Source: JBBRHH01 sp963788015
Lineage (GTDB): Bacteria > Planctomycetota > Phycisphaerae > Tepidisphaerales > Tepidisphaeraceae
Length of the DNA stretch: 64,000 nucleotides
NCBI GenBank assembly: GCA_963788015.1
Contig: CAWBEY010000012.1
Coordinates: 1,550,001-1,614,000 of the forward strand
Reading direction: 5' to 3'
The translations under genes were made by a program, and so were the position numbers. The notes below the pieces were generated by a model that made no database searches, was not told the origin of the DNA, and saw nothing but the letters and a program-made list of their open reading frames with translations. Below, piece after piece: positions 27,543-37,668 of this stretch; position 1 is the first letter of the stretch; every line of letters starts with the position of its first letter.

Positions 27543-28559
27543 TCAGACGCGCCACTTCAGGTTGATTGTGTCTGCGTCCTTGCGGAGATCTTTTCCTACG
27601 CAGTGGAGCGTGAGGCGGGCGCTGTCGGGGGCGAGGTTGCAGTTGACCCAGCCGCTGGGCTGGCCGGGGCGGAAGGGGTAGGCGACGGTGGGGAGGTTGA
27701 GAAGGTGAAGGCCTTCCTGCTGGAGGGTCCACCACTGGTGAGTGTGGCCAAAGAGGAGGGCCTTGACCTGCCGGCGCGGGAGGAGGATGTCCATCAAAGC
27801 CTGGGAGTCGGTGAGGCCGGCGGTTGAGACTGCGGACGCCCATGGCTGGGTTGCGGCGGCGGCGGTGGTGGGTTTTGTGGTTGCCGCGGCAGTTGCGATG
27901 GGGAATTTTGGGTGGTGGTGGGAGAGGACGATGATGGGCTTGGCGGATTCTTTTGTTGGGGGCGAATCGAGTTCGGCTTTCAGCCATGCGAGCTGCGCAT
28001 CGCCGAGGAGGCCGGGGGTTTTGTCGGTGACGTCGAGGGAGTCGAGCATGATCCAGTTTGCGCGGGGCGAGTCGATGACCAGGACGTGGCGCTGGTCCAA
28101 TGCTTTGACGCGCGAGCCGTTGGTGGCGGCCCATTTTTCGTAGGGGAGGGTTTTCCAGAAGCGGTCGCGGCGGTCGTGGTTACCCATGGCCAGGTGAATG
28201 GGGATGCCGGCGTCGCTCAAGGGGCTGAGGAGGTTGACCAGCGCTTCGTAGTCGGCGGCTTCGCCGGTGTGGTAGGCGCAGTCGCCGTTGATGAGGACGG
28301 TGCCGGGAAGCGGGGAATCGTCGGCGGTTTTTAACACGCCAGCCACCGCTTCACGGAGGTGGTCGGTCATGTTGATGCCTTTTTCGGTGAAGGCGGGATT
28401 GGCGTTGATGTGGATGTCGGAGAGGAGGGCGATGCGATTGGGATCGAGAGCGGTGTTGGCGCGGGCGAGGGAGAAGCGGCTGACGACGAGGACGGCGGCG
28501 GCGGCGAGTGAGGTGGTGAGGAAGCGGCGGCGCGAGAGGGGGAGGATGGAGATGGGCAT
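27543..28559 (-). CDS. Tat-exported calcineurin-like metallophosphoesterase
   Basis: 338 residues from the ATG at 28559, chosen because it gives a twin-arginine signal (SRRRFLTTSLAAAAVLVVSR); the frame extends 19 codons upstream without a signal. Metal-binding motifs appear in order: IALLSDIHIN (DxH), TVLINGDCAYHTG (GDxx), LAMGNHDRRD (GNHD), IIVLSHHHP and LLFGHTHQW (GHxH). An Ala/Thr-rich insert (ATAAATTKPTTAAAATQP) sits between the last two motifs. The enzyme probably acts on phosphoesters outside the cytoplasm; the substrate is unknown. Intact. Confidence 0.9.
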   Translation of the reverse strand: MPISILPLSRRRFLTTSLAAAAVLVVSRFSLARANTALDPNRIALLSDIHINANPAFTEKGINMTDHLREAVAGVLKTADDSPLPGTVLINGDCAYHTGEAADYEALVNLLSPLSDAGIPIHLAMGNHDRRDRFWKTLPYEKWAATNGSRVKALDQRHVLVIDSPRANWIMLDSLDVTDKTPGLLGDAQLAWLKAELDSPPTKESAKPIIVLSHHHPKFPIATAAATTKPTTAAAATQPWASAVSTAGLTDSQALMDILLPRRQVKALLFGHTHQWWTLQQEGLHLLNLPTVAYPFRPGQPSGWVNCNLAPDSARLTLHCVGKDLRKDADTINLKWRV

Positions 28560-28613
28560 GAGAAATTCCTTGAGGGATGGCTCGCTCGTGCGCGGAAGAA
28601 TATGAATTGAAGC

Positions 28614-28632
28614 CACGGGCAGGGCGCCCGTG
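28614..28632. repeat. dispersed palindrome CACGGGC-n5-GCCCGTG, copy 2
   Basis: CACGGGCAGGGCGCCCGTG, same 7-base arms as the copy at 24239-24257, 38 bases downstream of the thioredoxin-like gene's end and upstream of the phosphoesterase start. Confidence 0.75.
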
Positions 28633-28670
28633 CCACGATTAAACGCGGGGTTTAGTGGTCGATTTCGTGT

Positions 28671-29794
28671 TTATTCGGCCAGGAGTTTGGGGATTTCGGT
28701 TTCGAAATCTTCGCGGGCTTTGATGGAGCGGAGGATGCCTTTTTTGTCGATCAGGAACATGGTGGGGATGCCGCGGATGCCGTATTGGGTGGCGAGGGGG
28801 TGCCAGCCGGGCTTGGTGGCGTCGAAGAGTTGTTGCCAGGGCATGTCGGGGTTGGCGGTGAGGAACTTCTTGAGTGCTTCGCCGGTTTCGTCGCAGGAGA
28901 CGCCCAGGACTTCAAGGCCTTTGGGGTGGAGATCGGCGTAGATCTTTTTCACGCGGGGGAGCTCGGCGCAACAGGGGCCGCACCAGGTGGCCCAGAAGTC
29001 GACGAGGATGACCTTGCCCTTCCAGTCGGCCGTGGTGAATTGCTTGCCGTCGGGATCGACGCCGGCGAGGACGAGGGGCTTGTTTTCCATGTCGCGCATT
29101 TTGGCGTCGGCTTGGAGTTGATCGGCCATTTGTTTGGCGGCCTCGCCTTTGAGCTGACCCGTGATGATTTTTTCGGCGCGTTGGCGCAGCTCGGGGGTGG
29201 CGGCGCCCTGGGAGGCGACTTCCATTACGGTTTGCGCTGTCGCGTCGTTTTCGGGGTCTTCCTTGGCGATGGCTTCGAGGCCTTCGAGGACTTTGGTTTG
29301 GGCGGCGGCGTCGCCGGCGGCGCGGATCCATTGCACTCCAAAGAGGGCGTCTTTGGCTTCGATGGCAGCGGGCTTGTCGGCGCCGGCGGCGGTTTTGGTG
29401 AGCTGGGCTTCGGCGTCTGCGTCGCCGAAAATGGCGAGGAGGGGCAGGAATTGCTGCCGGGCCATGGGGGCGCGCTGTTTGTCCATTTCATCGCCGACAA
29501 TGGCGAGCTGGTCGAAGATGGCGAGCATGCGCTTAATGACGGGAATGGCCTTGGGGGCGGCGGCCTCGCGGGTGGGCTTGTCGAAGATGACTTTTTGAGA
29601 GGTGATGATTTCGCGAAGCTCTTTATTGGCTTGGCCGACGTCGGCGCGCAGTTCGTCGGCGGTGCGTTTGGCACCTTGCGTGGTGGGCTGGGTGGCGGGC
29701 GCGGGGATGGGATCAGCGGCGCGGCGCGGGGGGAGGCGAGGGAAAGGGCGAGGGCCAAGGCGGCGAGGGCGGTGGACTGGAGGGATGGCTTCAT
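28671..29794 (-). CDS. exported TlpA/ResA-like thioredoxin-fold protein, one frameshift
   Basis: About 370 residues. Signal peptide MKPSLQSTALAALALALSLA, then a frameshift near 29720 in a GCGGCGCGGCG stretch. The middle is a helical region (about 40-215, with many Ala/Lys). The C-terminal ~150 residues are a TlpA-type redoxin: GKQFTTADWKGKVILVDFWA, active-site TWCGPCCAELPRVKK (CxxC), YGIRGIPTMFLIDKKG with the cis-Pro. It probably reduces disulfides or haem-ligating cysteines in the periplasm. The ORF continues far upstream of the signal peptide but that extension is not protein-like. Confidence 0.88.
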
Positions 29795-30078
29795 TGGGTT
29801 CCTTTGAATGTGAGCGAAATTGTCGCAGCGGCACGGAGACAGTTGCGGGGATGATTATGCCAGGCCCATTACATTTGGCCAGCGGCTTCCTGTTATATCG
29901 CGGGAATGATAGGCGGTTGAAACGGGGGAGTAGTTTATGGGCAGATCGAGGTGGCGGGTATGATTGGGGCGCGGAGATTTTCATGGGATGGGCGCAAGAC
30001 GGGCGGGTGGGTTGCGTAGGGCCTGATGCGGGAACGGTCCCGCGGAATTGAATTTGTTGGGGGGGCTGGAGGTGCGTT

Positions 30079-30759
30079 ATGAGAACTTTTGTTTTGGCCT
30101 TGGTGTGCAATGTTCTGCTGGCGGCGGGAGTGGGGGCGCAGGAGCGGCCGGCGACGCAGGCGGGGGAGAATCTGGTGTTTGTGGTGCCGGCGGATGCTCC
30201 GGATTCGATGAAGATTTTTTCGCAGTCGCGCGGGGTGGAGGGTGATCTGGTGTTGTTGGCGCTGTCGCCGGATGAAGCGGTGACGACACAGCGGCAGCCG
30301 ACGCTGTTCTGGTATTTGTCGACGCCGACGACGGACAAGATTCGCTTTACGCTGACCAAGGCCGGGCAGATTGAGCCGGTGCTGGAGCTGGAATTGCCGG
30401 GGGATAAGGCGGGGATTGCGAAGGTGAGTCTGGCGGAGCACAAGGTGACGCTGGAGCCGGGGGCGTCTTACAAGTGGGGGCTGGGTGTCAAGGGGAAGCC
30501 CAAGGGGCCGGGCGTGCAGGTGCTGGTGCGGTGTGAGGAGGCGAATGCTGGGCTGGTGGCAGCGCTGCAGCGGCGGTCGAACTCGTATGAGCGGGCGAAG
30601 GTTTATTTTCGAGAGAGCTGCTGGTGCGATGGGTTTGCGGTGTTGTCGGATGACATCGATGCGCATCCCGGAGATCGGAAGCTGCGGGAACAGCGGGCGC
30701 GGCTGCTGGAACAGGTGCGGCTGTCGGCGGTGTCGGATTGGGAGAAGAAGGCGATGTGA
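30079..30759 (+). CDS. exported DUF928-like protein
   Basis: 226 residues with a signal peptide (MRTFVLALVCNVLLAAGVGA). The pattern RQPTLFWYLSTPTTDKIRFT, then ELPGDKAGIAKVSL and LEPGASYKWGLGVKGKPKGP resembles DUF928 proteins, best known from cyanobacteria, which have beta-sandwich features (T-x-WWY, LEPG-x-Y-x-W). The C-terminal helical part (ERAKVYFRESCWCDGFAVLS, then EKLREQRARLLEQV-like) is also family-like. Function unknown. Confidence 0.65.
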   Translation: MRTFVLALVCNVLLAAGVGAQERPATQAGENLVFVVPADAPDSMKIFSQSRGVEGDLVLLALSPDEAVTTQRQPTLFWYLSTPTTDKIRFTLTKAGQIEPVLELELPGDKAGIAKVSLAEHKVTLEPGASYKWGLGVKGKPKGPGVQVLVRCEEANAGLVAALQRRSNSYERAKVYFRESCWCDGFAVLSDDIDAHPGDRKLREQRARLLEQVRLSAVSDWEKKAM

Positions 30760-30822
30760 CGAACAGTAGTCAATGGCAGTCCGTAATGCAGTAGGCGGAA
30801 GGCGGCAGAGCCCTCACCCCAT

Positions 30823-30848
30823 CCCTCTCCCAGAGTACTGGGAGAGGG
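30823..30848. terminator. perfect hairpin between convergent genes (REP-like/terminator)
   Basis: Arms CCCTCTCCCAG and CTGGGAGAGGG, 11 bp each with loop AGTA, and preceded by CCCTCACCCCAT. It lies between DUF928 (stop 30759) and the methyltransferase (stop 30884). No U-tract follows, so a REP-like element is as likely as a terminator. CCCTCACCCC-x-CCCTCTCCC repeats of this look are widespread in bacteria. Confidence 0.65.
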
Positions 30849-30883
30849 GGTCGGATTGGGGGACAGCGTGAGGTGGTGCGGTA

Positions 30884-31687
30884 CTATTCAGAGGGGCGGC
30901 GGGCGGTTAGTTGGAGGTGGCCGGCGGTGGCGGGGGTGGTGGGGTCTTTCGAAAGCTGGAGTTCGAGGCGGAGGAGGCGCTCCATGGTGGTGGGGTCGGC
31001 GAGGAGGGCGGGGTTTTTTCGGATCGGGAGGAGGGGCTTGCCGATGAGATCGAGCACTTCGAAGCCGGACTTTTCGAACAGCTTGCGGAGGGAGGCGGGG
31101 GTGAAGGTTTGCAGCTCGAATTGCTCGCGTTTGTCGGCGGTGAGCCAGGTGGTTTGGCCGGTGTGGACGAAGGCTTCGAGGGCGTCGATGTCGCCGCTTT
31201 GGGCGAAATGATCGAGGGCTGCGAGCTTGTTGTCCGCGGTTGCGATGACGATGCCGCCGGGCCGGGTGATGCGATGCATTTCGCGGGCGGCGCGCTGGGC
31301 GTCGGAACAGATCGAGAGGGGGTCGCCCATGGCGAGGGTGAGGGTAAAGGTCTCGGATTCAATGGCGGAGAGATCGATCATGTCGGCCGCGAGGAGGGTG
31401 GCTCGCTTCGCGCGCGGGCCCTGGGCTTCGACCTTGCGGCGGGCTTGTTCGACCATGGCGGCCGAGTGATCGACGAACCATGTCGCGAAGCCGCTCTTGA
31501 GCAGGCGCAGGCCCCACTTGCCGGTGCCGCAGCCGAGATCGAGGCAGACGGAAGAGAGATCGCGGGGCAGGTGGGGCTTGATGGCGCGCCAGGTGAGCTC
31601 GTCGTGGTATTCCCAATAGGCGTCGTCGTAGATGCTGTCGTACTGGCGGGCGACACGGTCGTGGTATTTGCGGGATTTGTGAGACAT
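30884..31687 (-). CDS. SAM-dependent methyltransferase (class I)
   Basis: 267 residues from the ATG at 31687. The start gives MSHKSRKYHDRVARQYDSIY, a typical small-molecule methyltransferase N-terminus. Motif I is VCLDLGCGTGKWGLRLL, motif II FVDHSAAMVEQARRK, motif III DLSAIESETFTLTLAMGDPL, and motif post-I ITRPGGIVIATADN. The C-terminal part FTPASLRKLFEKSGFEVLDL is common in Methyltransf_11/25 proteins. Substrate unknown. The frame continues 54 codons upstream of this start in low-complexity sequence. Confidence 0.88.
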   Translation of the reverse strand: MSHKSRKYHDRVARQYDSIYDDAYWEYHDELTWRAIKPHLPRDLSSVCLDLGCGTGKWGLRLLKSGFATWFVDHSAAMVEQARRKVEAQGPRAKRATLLAADMIDLSAIESETFTLTLAMGDPLSICSDAQRAAREMHRITRPGGIVIATADNKLAALDHFAQSGDIDALEAFVHTGQTTWLTADKREQFELQTFTPASLRKLFEKSGFEVLDLIGKPLLPIRKNPALLADPTTMERLLRLELQLSKDPTTPATAGHLQLTARRPSE

Positions 31688-32077
31688 GCGGGTTGGGCGC
31701 TGTGAGAGTTGTATAGGGATGGGATGCTGGCGACAAACCTTTTTTTCGGTGCGATCGGGCGGGCGGCGTTTAAGTGTCCAGTTGGTTTTGGGCGCGCCCG
31801 TGTTGAGGAGGCGGTTGTGCTTGGGTATGAGGTGGGCTAAGGGCGACATCTGAATTCGACGGGAATTTCGGGGCTGAAGCGGTTCGAGGCCGAGTTTGAG
31901 CGAGAGGGCGAGGAGGGGGCTGCGTAATCTTTTGAAAGTCCTGGCCGGAAGCCGGCGCGTAGCATGCGGCCGAGATCGCCACCGAGCGCGTTGGTTTGTC
32001 GGGTGGCGAAAAGTTTTTGGCCAGCGGGCGTTGGACCGCTTAAGGGGAGTCCGCGCGCCGGTTGAAAGGACAACGGT
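31688..32077. other. intergenic region upstream of the carotenoid operon (divergent)
   Basis: About 390 bases between the methyltransferase start and the carotenoid operon start. It should contain both divergent promoters. No clear promoter, RNA or gene is visible. Confidence 0.5.
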
Positions 32078-33662
32078 ATGGCCGTCAAGGTGGTTGTTGT
32101 TGGTGCCGGGCCGGGAGGGCTGGCTTCAGCGATGTTGCTGGCGAACAACGGATGTGACGTGACGGTGATTGAACGCCTGGAGCGCGTGGGCGGCCGGACG
32201 TCGACACTGTCGGCGGATGGTTTCAAGTTTGATACGGGCGCTACGTTTTTTCTTTATCCGCGCGTGCTTGGAAGAAGTGTTTAGGGCTTGTGGTCGCAAT
32301 TTGCGGCGCGAGGTGGATCTGGTGCAGCTTGATCCGCAGTATCACCTTGTGTTTGGCGCGGGAGGCGAGATTCGGGCGACGCCGGACGTGGAGAGGATGG
32401 AGCGGGAATTGGAGCGCCCTGAATCCGGAAGATGCGCGGCGGCTGAAGCTGTATTTTGAGGACAATCGTGCGAAGCTGAAAAGTTTTAAGCCGATATTGG
32501 AGTCGCCGTTTGGAAACCGCCTGGCATTGCTGCGGCCGTCGGTGTTGCGGGCGGCGACGAAACTGCGGCCGCGCAAATGCGTGGATAGTGATCTGGGGCG
32601 ATTTTTTGATGATCCGCGCATTCGGCTGGCGTTCAGTTTTCAGAGCAAGTATCTGGGGATGAGCCCGTTTCAGTGCCCGAGCCTATTTACGATCCTGAGT
32701 TTTCTGGAATACGAGTATGGGGTGTGGCATCCGATTGGCGGGTGCGGCGCGATCACGGCGGCGATGGCCAAGGCGTGCCGGGAGATGGGCGTGAAGATGC
32801 GGCTGGCCGAGCCGGTGGAGAAGATTTTGTTTGAGGGAAAGGCGGCGGTGGGGGTGAAGACGGCGCGGGCGGATTATGCGGCGGATGCGGTTGTCATTGG
32901 GTCGGACTTTGCGAACACGATGATGCGAATGGTGCCCGATGAATTGCGGCGGCGCTGGAGTGATCGGAAGATTGAGTCGCGAAAGTTTTCGTGTTCGACG
33001 TTTATGATGTATCTCGGGATCGAGGGGAGTTATCCGCACCTGGAACATCACACCATCTGGCTGGCGGACAACTATCAGGAGAACCTTGCGGACATTGAGG
33101 ACCGGCACGTTTTGTCGAAGCGGCCGAGTTTTTACGTGCAGAACGCGTGCAAGACCGATCCGACACTTTCACGCGCCGGGCAGAGCACGCTGTATGTGCT
33201 GGTGCCGGTGACGCATAAGACGGACAACGTGGATTGGGAACGTGAGCGGGGGCGGTTTCGGCAGGTGGTGATCGACCAGCTTAAGCAGATTGGAATCGAC
33301 AAGCTGGAAAAGCGGATCCGCTTTGAGCGGATCGTGACGCCGCGCGACTGGGAGACCGAGCAGCACATATTTCGGGCGCAACATTTAACTTGGCGCACAG
33401 CCTGGATCAGATGCTGCACCGCCGGCCGCACAATCGGTTCGAGGATTTGAGAAATGTTTATCTGGTGGGCGGTGGAACGCATCCGGGGAGTGGGCTGCCG
33501 GTGATTTTTGAGTCGGCGAAGATCAGCTCGCGGCTGCTGCTGGCGGATCATGGGTTGGAGATGGCGTGGGAGGTTGAGAAGCGGCCAAAACTGGGCCGGG
33601 TGCGGCGGGAGACAGCGGATATTTTTCAATGTTCGCCGGAGGGAGAAGCCTTGGAGATGTGA
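32078..33662 (+). CDS. CrtI/CrtN-family FAD carotenoid desaturase 1, three frameshifts
   Basis: About 525 residues. N-terminal Rossmann motif VVVVGAGPGGLASAMLLANN, then RVGGRTSTLSADGFKFDTGA (FAD-binding). Frameshifts near 32265, 32410 and 33380 join the pieces. Middle blocks: YHLVFGAGGEIRATPDVERM, DPRIRLAFSFQSKYLGMSPF, YGVWHPIGGCGAITAAMAKA. The C-terminal blocks NRFEDLRNVYLVGGGTHPGS and GLPVIFESAKISSRLLLADH are the family signature. First gene of a five-gene operon. By gene company it is expected to act as a 4,4'-diapo-type (C30) desaturase or oxidase; which of the two is not decidable from sequence alone. Confidence 0.88.
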
Positions 33663-33690
33663 GGGTTCTGAGAATTGGTGTGATTCGCAC

Positions 33691-35240
33691 ATGGTATTTG
33701 AAACATTAGAAAGCTGGCCGGCCTCGGATCGCGGGGTGCCGATGCGCGCGCGGGTGGGGTCGGCGCGGGAGGCACAGCGGCGATGGGCGAGTACGCCGAT
33801 GCGGGTGAGGCTTTCGATCCTGAAGCGACTGCGACACGGGCTGGCGCTGCACGGGGCGGATTTGGCGGGGCGCTGTCAAGCGCGAATCGGTCGGCGGCGG
33901 ATGCGATGGTGGCGGAAGTGATTCCGCTGGCGGATGCGATTCGGTTTCTGGAGAGGCGGGCGGGGCGATATCTTGCGGGCGACCAGGCATGGACGCGACG
34001 GGCGGCCGGCGTGGTTGATGGCGTACGCGATTGGAAATACGGCGGGAGCCGTTTGGCGTTGTATTGATTATTGCGCCGGGGAATTACCCGCTTTTCCTAG
34101 CTGGGGTGCAGATCGTGCAGGCGCTGGCGGCGGGGAATGCGGTGGTTGTCAAGCCGCCGCCGGGGCGGTCGACGCCGCTGCATCTGTTTCACGCGCTGGC
34201 GGTGGAGGCGGGGGTGGATCCGGATTTGTTTGTGTTGAGCGAGTGTGATCCGGCGGTCGTGGATGAGGTGCTGGAAGCGGGGGTGGACAAGGTGTTTTTG
34301 ACAGGATCGGCCGACACGGGACGGGCCGTGATGAAGAAGGTGTCGTGGCGGATGATCCCGAGTGTGATGGAATTGTCGGGGTGCGATGCGGCGTTTGTGT
34401 TGCCGGACGCGGATATGGAGATGGCCGGGCGGAGCATTTGGTATGGCATGACGCTGAACAGCGGCACGACCTGCATTGCACCGCGGCGGGTGTTTGTGCC
34501 GCGGGATTTGAAAGATGAATTGGTGGCGCGGCTGACGGCGCTGGCGGCCAACGCCAAGCCCGTTGAAGTTGACGGGAAGACGCTGGGCCGGTTGAGGGTG
34601 CTGGTGCGTGATGCTCTGGAAGAGGCGGAATCGAGGGGCGGCGGGATGTCGGCGTGTCTGGAAGACTTTTTGAGATCGGAGAGTTTGCCCGAGGGGGTGA
34701 TGTACCCGCTGATCCTGACGGAGGCGTGGCCGGAGATGGCGATGTTGCAGCAGGACGTTGCGGCGCCGGTGCTTTGCATTATTGGCGTGGAGGATATGGA
34801 GGAGGCGCTGCGGCTGAATGAGTTGTGTCCGTTTGCGCTGGGGGCGAGCGTTTTTGGATCGGAAGGGGCTGCGCGTTTGCTGGCGGCGCGCGTCAACGCG
34901 GGGGTCGTTGTTGTGAACGATATGATTGTTCCCACGGCCGATCCGCGATTGCCGTTTGGGGCGCGGGGCGGCAGCGGGTTTGGAGTGACGCGGGGAGCGG
35001 AAGGGTTGCTGGAGATGACGCGGCCGAAGGCGATCACGGTGCGGCGTGGCAAGTTCAGGCCGCATCTGGACGAAGCGCGGCCGGGGGATGAGCGACTTTT
35101 TGGGCGGTATCTTGCGGCCGCTCATGGACCATCCGCGTGGCGGAGGCTGCGTGCGAAGATGCGCCTGCTGGCGCTGCTGATGAAACGGGGGAAGACGCGG
35201 CATGCGATTCACGATATTCAACGAGCGGAATTGCGAATGA
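33691..35240 (+). CDS. aldehyde dehydrogenase family protein (C30 carotenoid AldH-like), three or more frameshifts
   Basis: About 515 residues. N-terminal pieces in shifting frames: SAREAQRRWASTPMRVRLSI, then AVPLADAIRFLERRAGRYL-like, GRDGRPAWLM. From 34031 the frame is clean: REPFGVVLIIAPGNYPLFLA, VVKPPPGRSTPLHLFHALA, VFLTGSADTGRAVMK, VMELSGCDAAFVLPDAD (the ELxG region) and NSGTTCIAPRRVFVP, with the catalytic Cys in GTTCIAP. PFGARGGSGFGVTRG is the end of the catalytic domain. In staphyloxanthin-type pathways AldH oxidises the terminal aldehyde of the C30 chain to the acid. The frame runs without a stop into the next gene; a frame-0 TGA at 35238-35240 overlapping the next ATG suggests the normal end. 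Confidence 0.85.
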
Positions 35241-36857
35241 AAACGAGCGATCATCGCGTTGGCGTTATCGGCGGCGGCCTGGGCGGACTGGCGGCCGCAT
35301 GCACCTTGGCGGTGCGCGGGCACCAGGTGACGGTATTCGAGTCAAATTCGTGGCTTGGCGGGAAGGCCGCGGCGTTGAATGACGGCGGGTTTCGCTTCGA
35401 TATGGGGCCGACGATCCTGACTCTTCCGGGTGTGTTGCGGCGGATTTTTGAGGAGAGTGGGCGGAAGCTGGAGGACTATCTTTCGCTGTTCCCGCTTGAT
35501 CCACAGTGGAGATGTTTCTTCGATGGCGGGGGCGTGCTGGATTTGTCAGCGGACGTTGCATTGATGCAGGAAACGCTTGGCGCGATTCTCCACTGCATCA
35601 GCGGACGCGGAGGGATATGGGGATTTCATTGATTATTCGAAGCGGCTGCATGACATCAGCGAGCGGTTCTATTTTTGGCGTTCGATTGGGGGTGTGCGGG
35701 ACATGATGGACGTGCGGTCGAGCTTTAGCCTGTCGACGTTGAAGGACGTGCTGGCAATGCGGATGGGGCGGTCGGTGGCGCAGACTGTGCGGGCGTATGT
35801 GGCCGACCCGCGTGTCGCGCAGATGATCGATCATTTCACGCAGTATGTTGGCTCGTGCCCGGACTCCTCGCCGGCCGTGTTGTGCGGGATCGCGCATATG
35901 CAGACGCAGGGCGGGGTGTGGTATCCGATGGGCGGCACGCGGGCCATTCCAATCGCCCTGGAAAAGCTGGGGCGGGAACTGGGCGTGGAGTATATCAACG
36001 ACGCGTGGGTGGCTGGGATTGAACAGAAGGAGGGGCGCGTAAGCGGCGTGACGCTGCGGGATGGACGGCGGTTTGGGTTGGATGCGGTGGTGAGCAACAT
36101 GGATTCAGTGCGCACGTACCGGGAGCTGGTGGGTGGCAAGCCTGCAAAGAATTTCGAGCGGCGGCGGACGTATGAACCGGCGTGCTCCGGAGTGGTGCTG
36201 TACCTTGGCCTGAACCGGCGGTACGAACAACTGCTACACCACAATTTCATCTTCTCGCGCAATCCGCAGGAGGAATTTCATGCGATCTATGATCTTGGCG
36301 AGCCGGCGCCTGATCCGACGTGTTATGTCGCAGCGCCGGCGGTAACAGACCCGGCCGTTGCGCCGGCGGGCGGGGAGGCGCTTTACGTGCTGGTTCATAC
36401 GCCCTACCTGCGGCCGCACCATGACTGGTCGAAGACGTTTCCTGAGTACAGGCGGGTGATCCTGAACAAACTTCGCGAAACGGCGGGGCTGGAGGATATC
36501 GAAGAAAGGATCGTGGTTGAACACGCCTTGACGCCGCAGGACATTCACGATCGATATCACGTGCTGAATGGTGCGATCTATGGTCTGGCGAGCCATGGAA
36601 AATATTTCGGCGCGTTCAAGCCGGCCAATCGCCGGAGTGATTTGCCGGGACTTTATCTTGCGGGCGGCGCGGCGCATCCGGGGCCGGGGATGCCGATGGT
36701 TTTGATGAGCGGTTGGATCGCTGCCGATGCGCTTCATGTGGATTTTGAGCAGAGTTCGCGACGCAAGTTTTTTGGTGTGGTCGGGCCGGATGTGACGTGC
36801 GAAAGCGCCTTCCCAGCGGCCACCGATGGCGGCTACGTTGGCGGAAGGTTCGGTGGA
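35237..36857 (+). CDS. CrtI/CrtP-family FAD carotenoid oxidase/desaturase 2, one frameshift
   Basis: About 530 residues. ATG 35237 leads directly into RVGVIGGGLGGLAAACTLAV (FAD Rossmann motif) and WLGGKAAALNDGGFRFDMGP. A frameshift near 35590 joins this to GDFIDYSKRLHDISERFYFW and DVRSSFSLSTLKDVLAMRMG; then GGVWYPMGGTRAIPIALEKL, LYLGLNRRYEQLLHHNFIFS, DLPGLYLAGGAAHPGPGMPM (C-terminal signature). It is the second member of this family in the operon; in C30 pathways one paralogue desaturates and the other oxidises the terminal methyl. The frame continues with no stop into the acyltransferase, so the true end is uncertain; a frame-shifted TGA lies at 36793. Confidence 0.85.
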
Positions 36858-37668
36858 ATGAGTGACGATCATCCAACTGCCGCCGGGCCACCCGCGATCT
36901 CGCGATTTCTGTGGGGTTGGTTCTCGTGGTATGCCCGCCGGTTTGTGCGGAATCATTTTCATGCGCTGCGGGTTGGGCAAGCGCCTCAGATTTCAGACGG
37001 TGTGCCGCTGGTGCTTTACGCCAATCACCCGGCGTGGTGGGACCCGATGACGGCGATTGTGCTGGCGAATCATTACTGGCCGGGACGGCGTCACTATTGG
37101 CCGATTGACGCGTTGATGCTGAAGAAATATCCGTTCTTCGCGAAGCTCGGCTTCTTTGGCGTTGGTTCCGACGCGCGGTGCGGCTCGATTTTTACAGATT
37201 GCCACGAAGATTCTGGAGGATCCGCGCTCGGCCATCTGGATTACGCCGCAGGGGGAATTTAGCGATGTTCGTCGGCGGCCGCTGCGATTTCGGCCGGGGC
37301 TTGCGCACCTAGTGCGGCGTGTGGCGGGGTCTGGAGTGGTGCTGCTGCCGGTAGCGGTAGAATATACGTTTTGGACCGAACGCCGGCCGGAGGCGCTGGT
37401 GAATTTTGGGCGGCCGAGGGGGATTGATTCGGCGTTGGGTGATTGCGTCGTGGGGATCAATAGTGTTTTGGAGGAGGAATTGGCGGTGGCGATGGATGAT
37501 CTTGCGGCCGCTTCGATGAGGCGCGATTCATCCGGCTTTACGACTTTACTTCATCGCACGGCGGGCACCACAAGGATGTACGATGCATGGCGATGGGCGA
37601 GAGCCCGACTACGTGGCCACGCGTTTGATGCTGCCCATATGCTTGACGCAGCGCCCCATGAAACATGA
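36858..37668 (+). CDS. PlsC-like acyltransferase (CrtO-like), one frameshift
   Basis: About 270 residues. The acyltransferase motif is VPLVLYANHPAWWDPMTAIV (NHxxWWD, an NHxxxxD-type box I) followed by PIDALMLKKYPFFAKLGFFG. After a frameshift near 37180 the second part gives AIWITPQGEFSDVRRRPLRF (box III, the xPEG-like turn) and VLLPVAVEYTFWTERRPEAL. In staphyloxanthin biosynthesis the last step is esterification of the sugar by CrtO; this gene has the matching place. ATG 36858 is in frame with the upstream carotenoid gene. Its TGA overlaps the ATG of the glycosyltransferase (ATGA). Confidence 0.78.

Noticed and set aside
29795..30443. long N-terminal extension of the thioredoxin-like protein
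   Set aside because: A signal peptide beginning at 29794 in the neighbouring frame marks the real start; the extension is Pro/Ser/Arg low-complexity and overlaps the divergent DUF928 gene.
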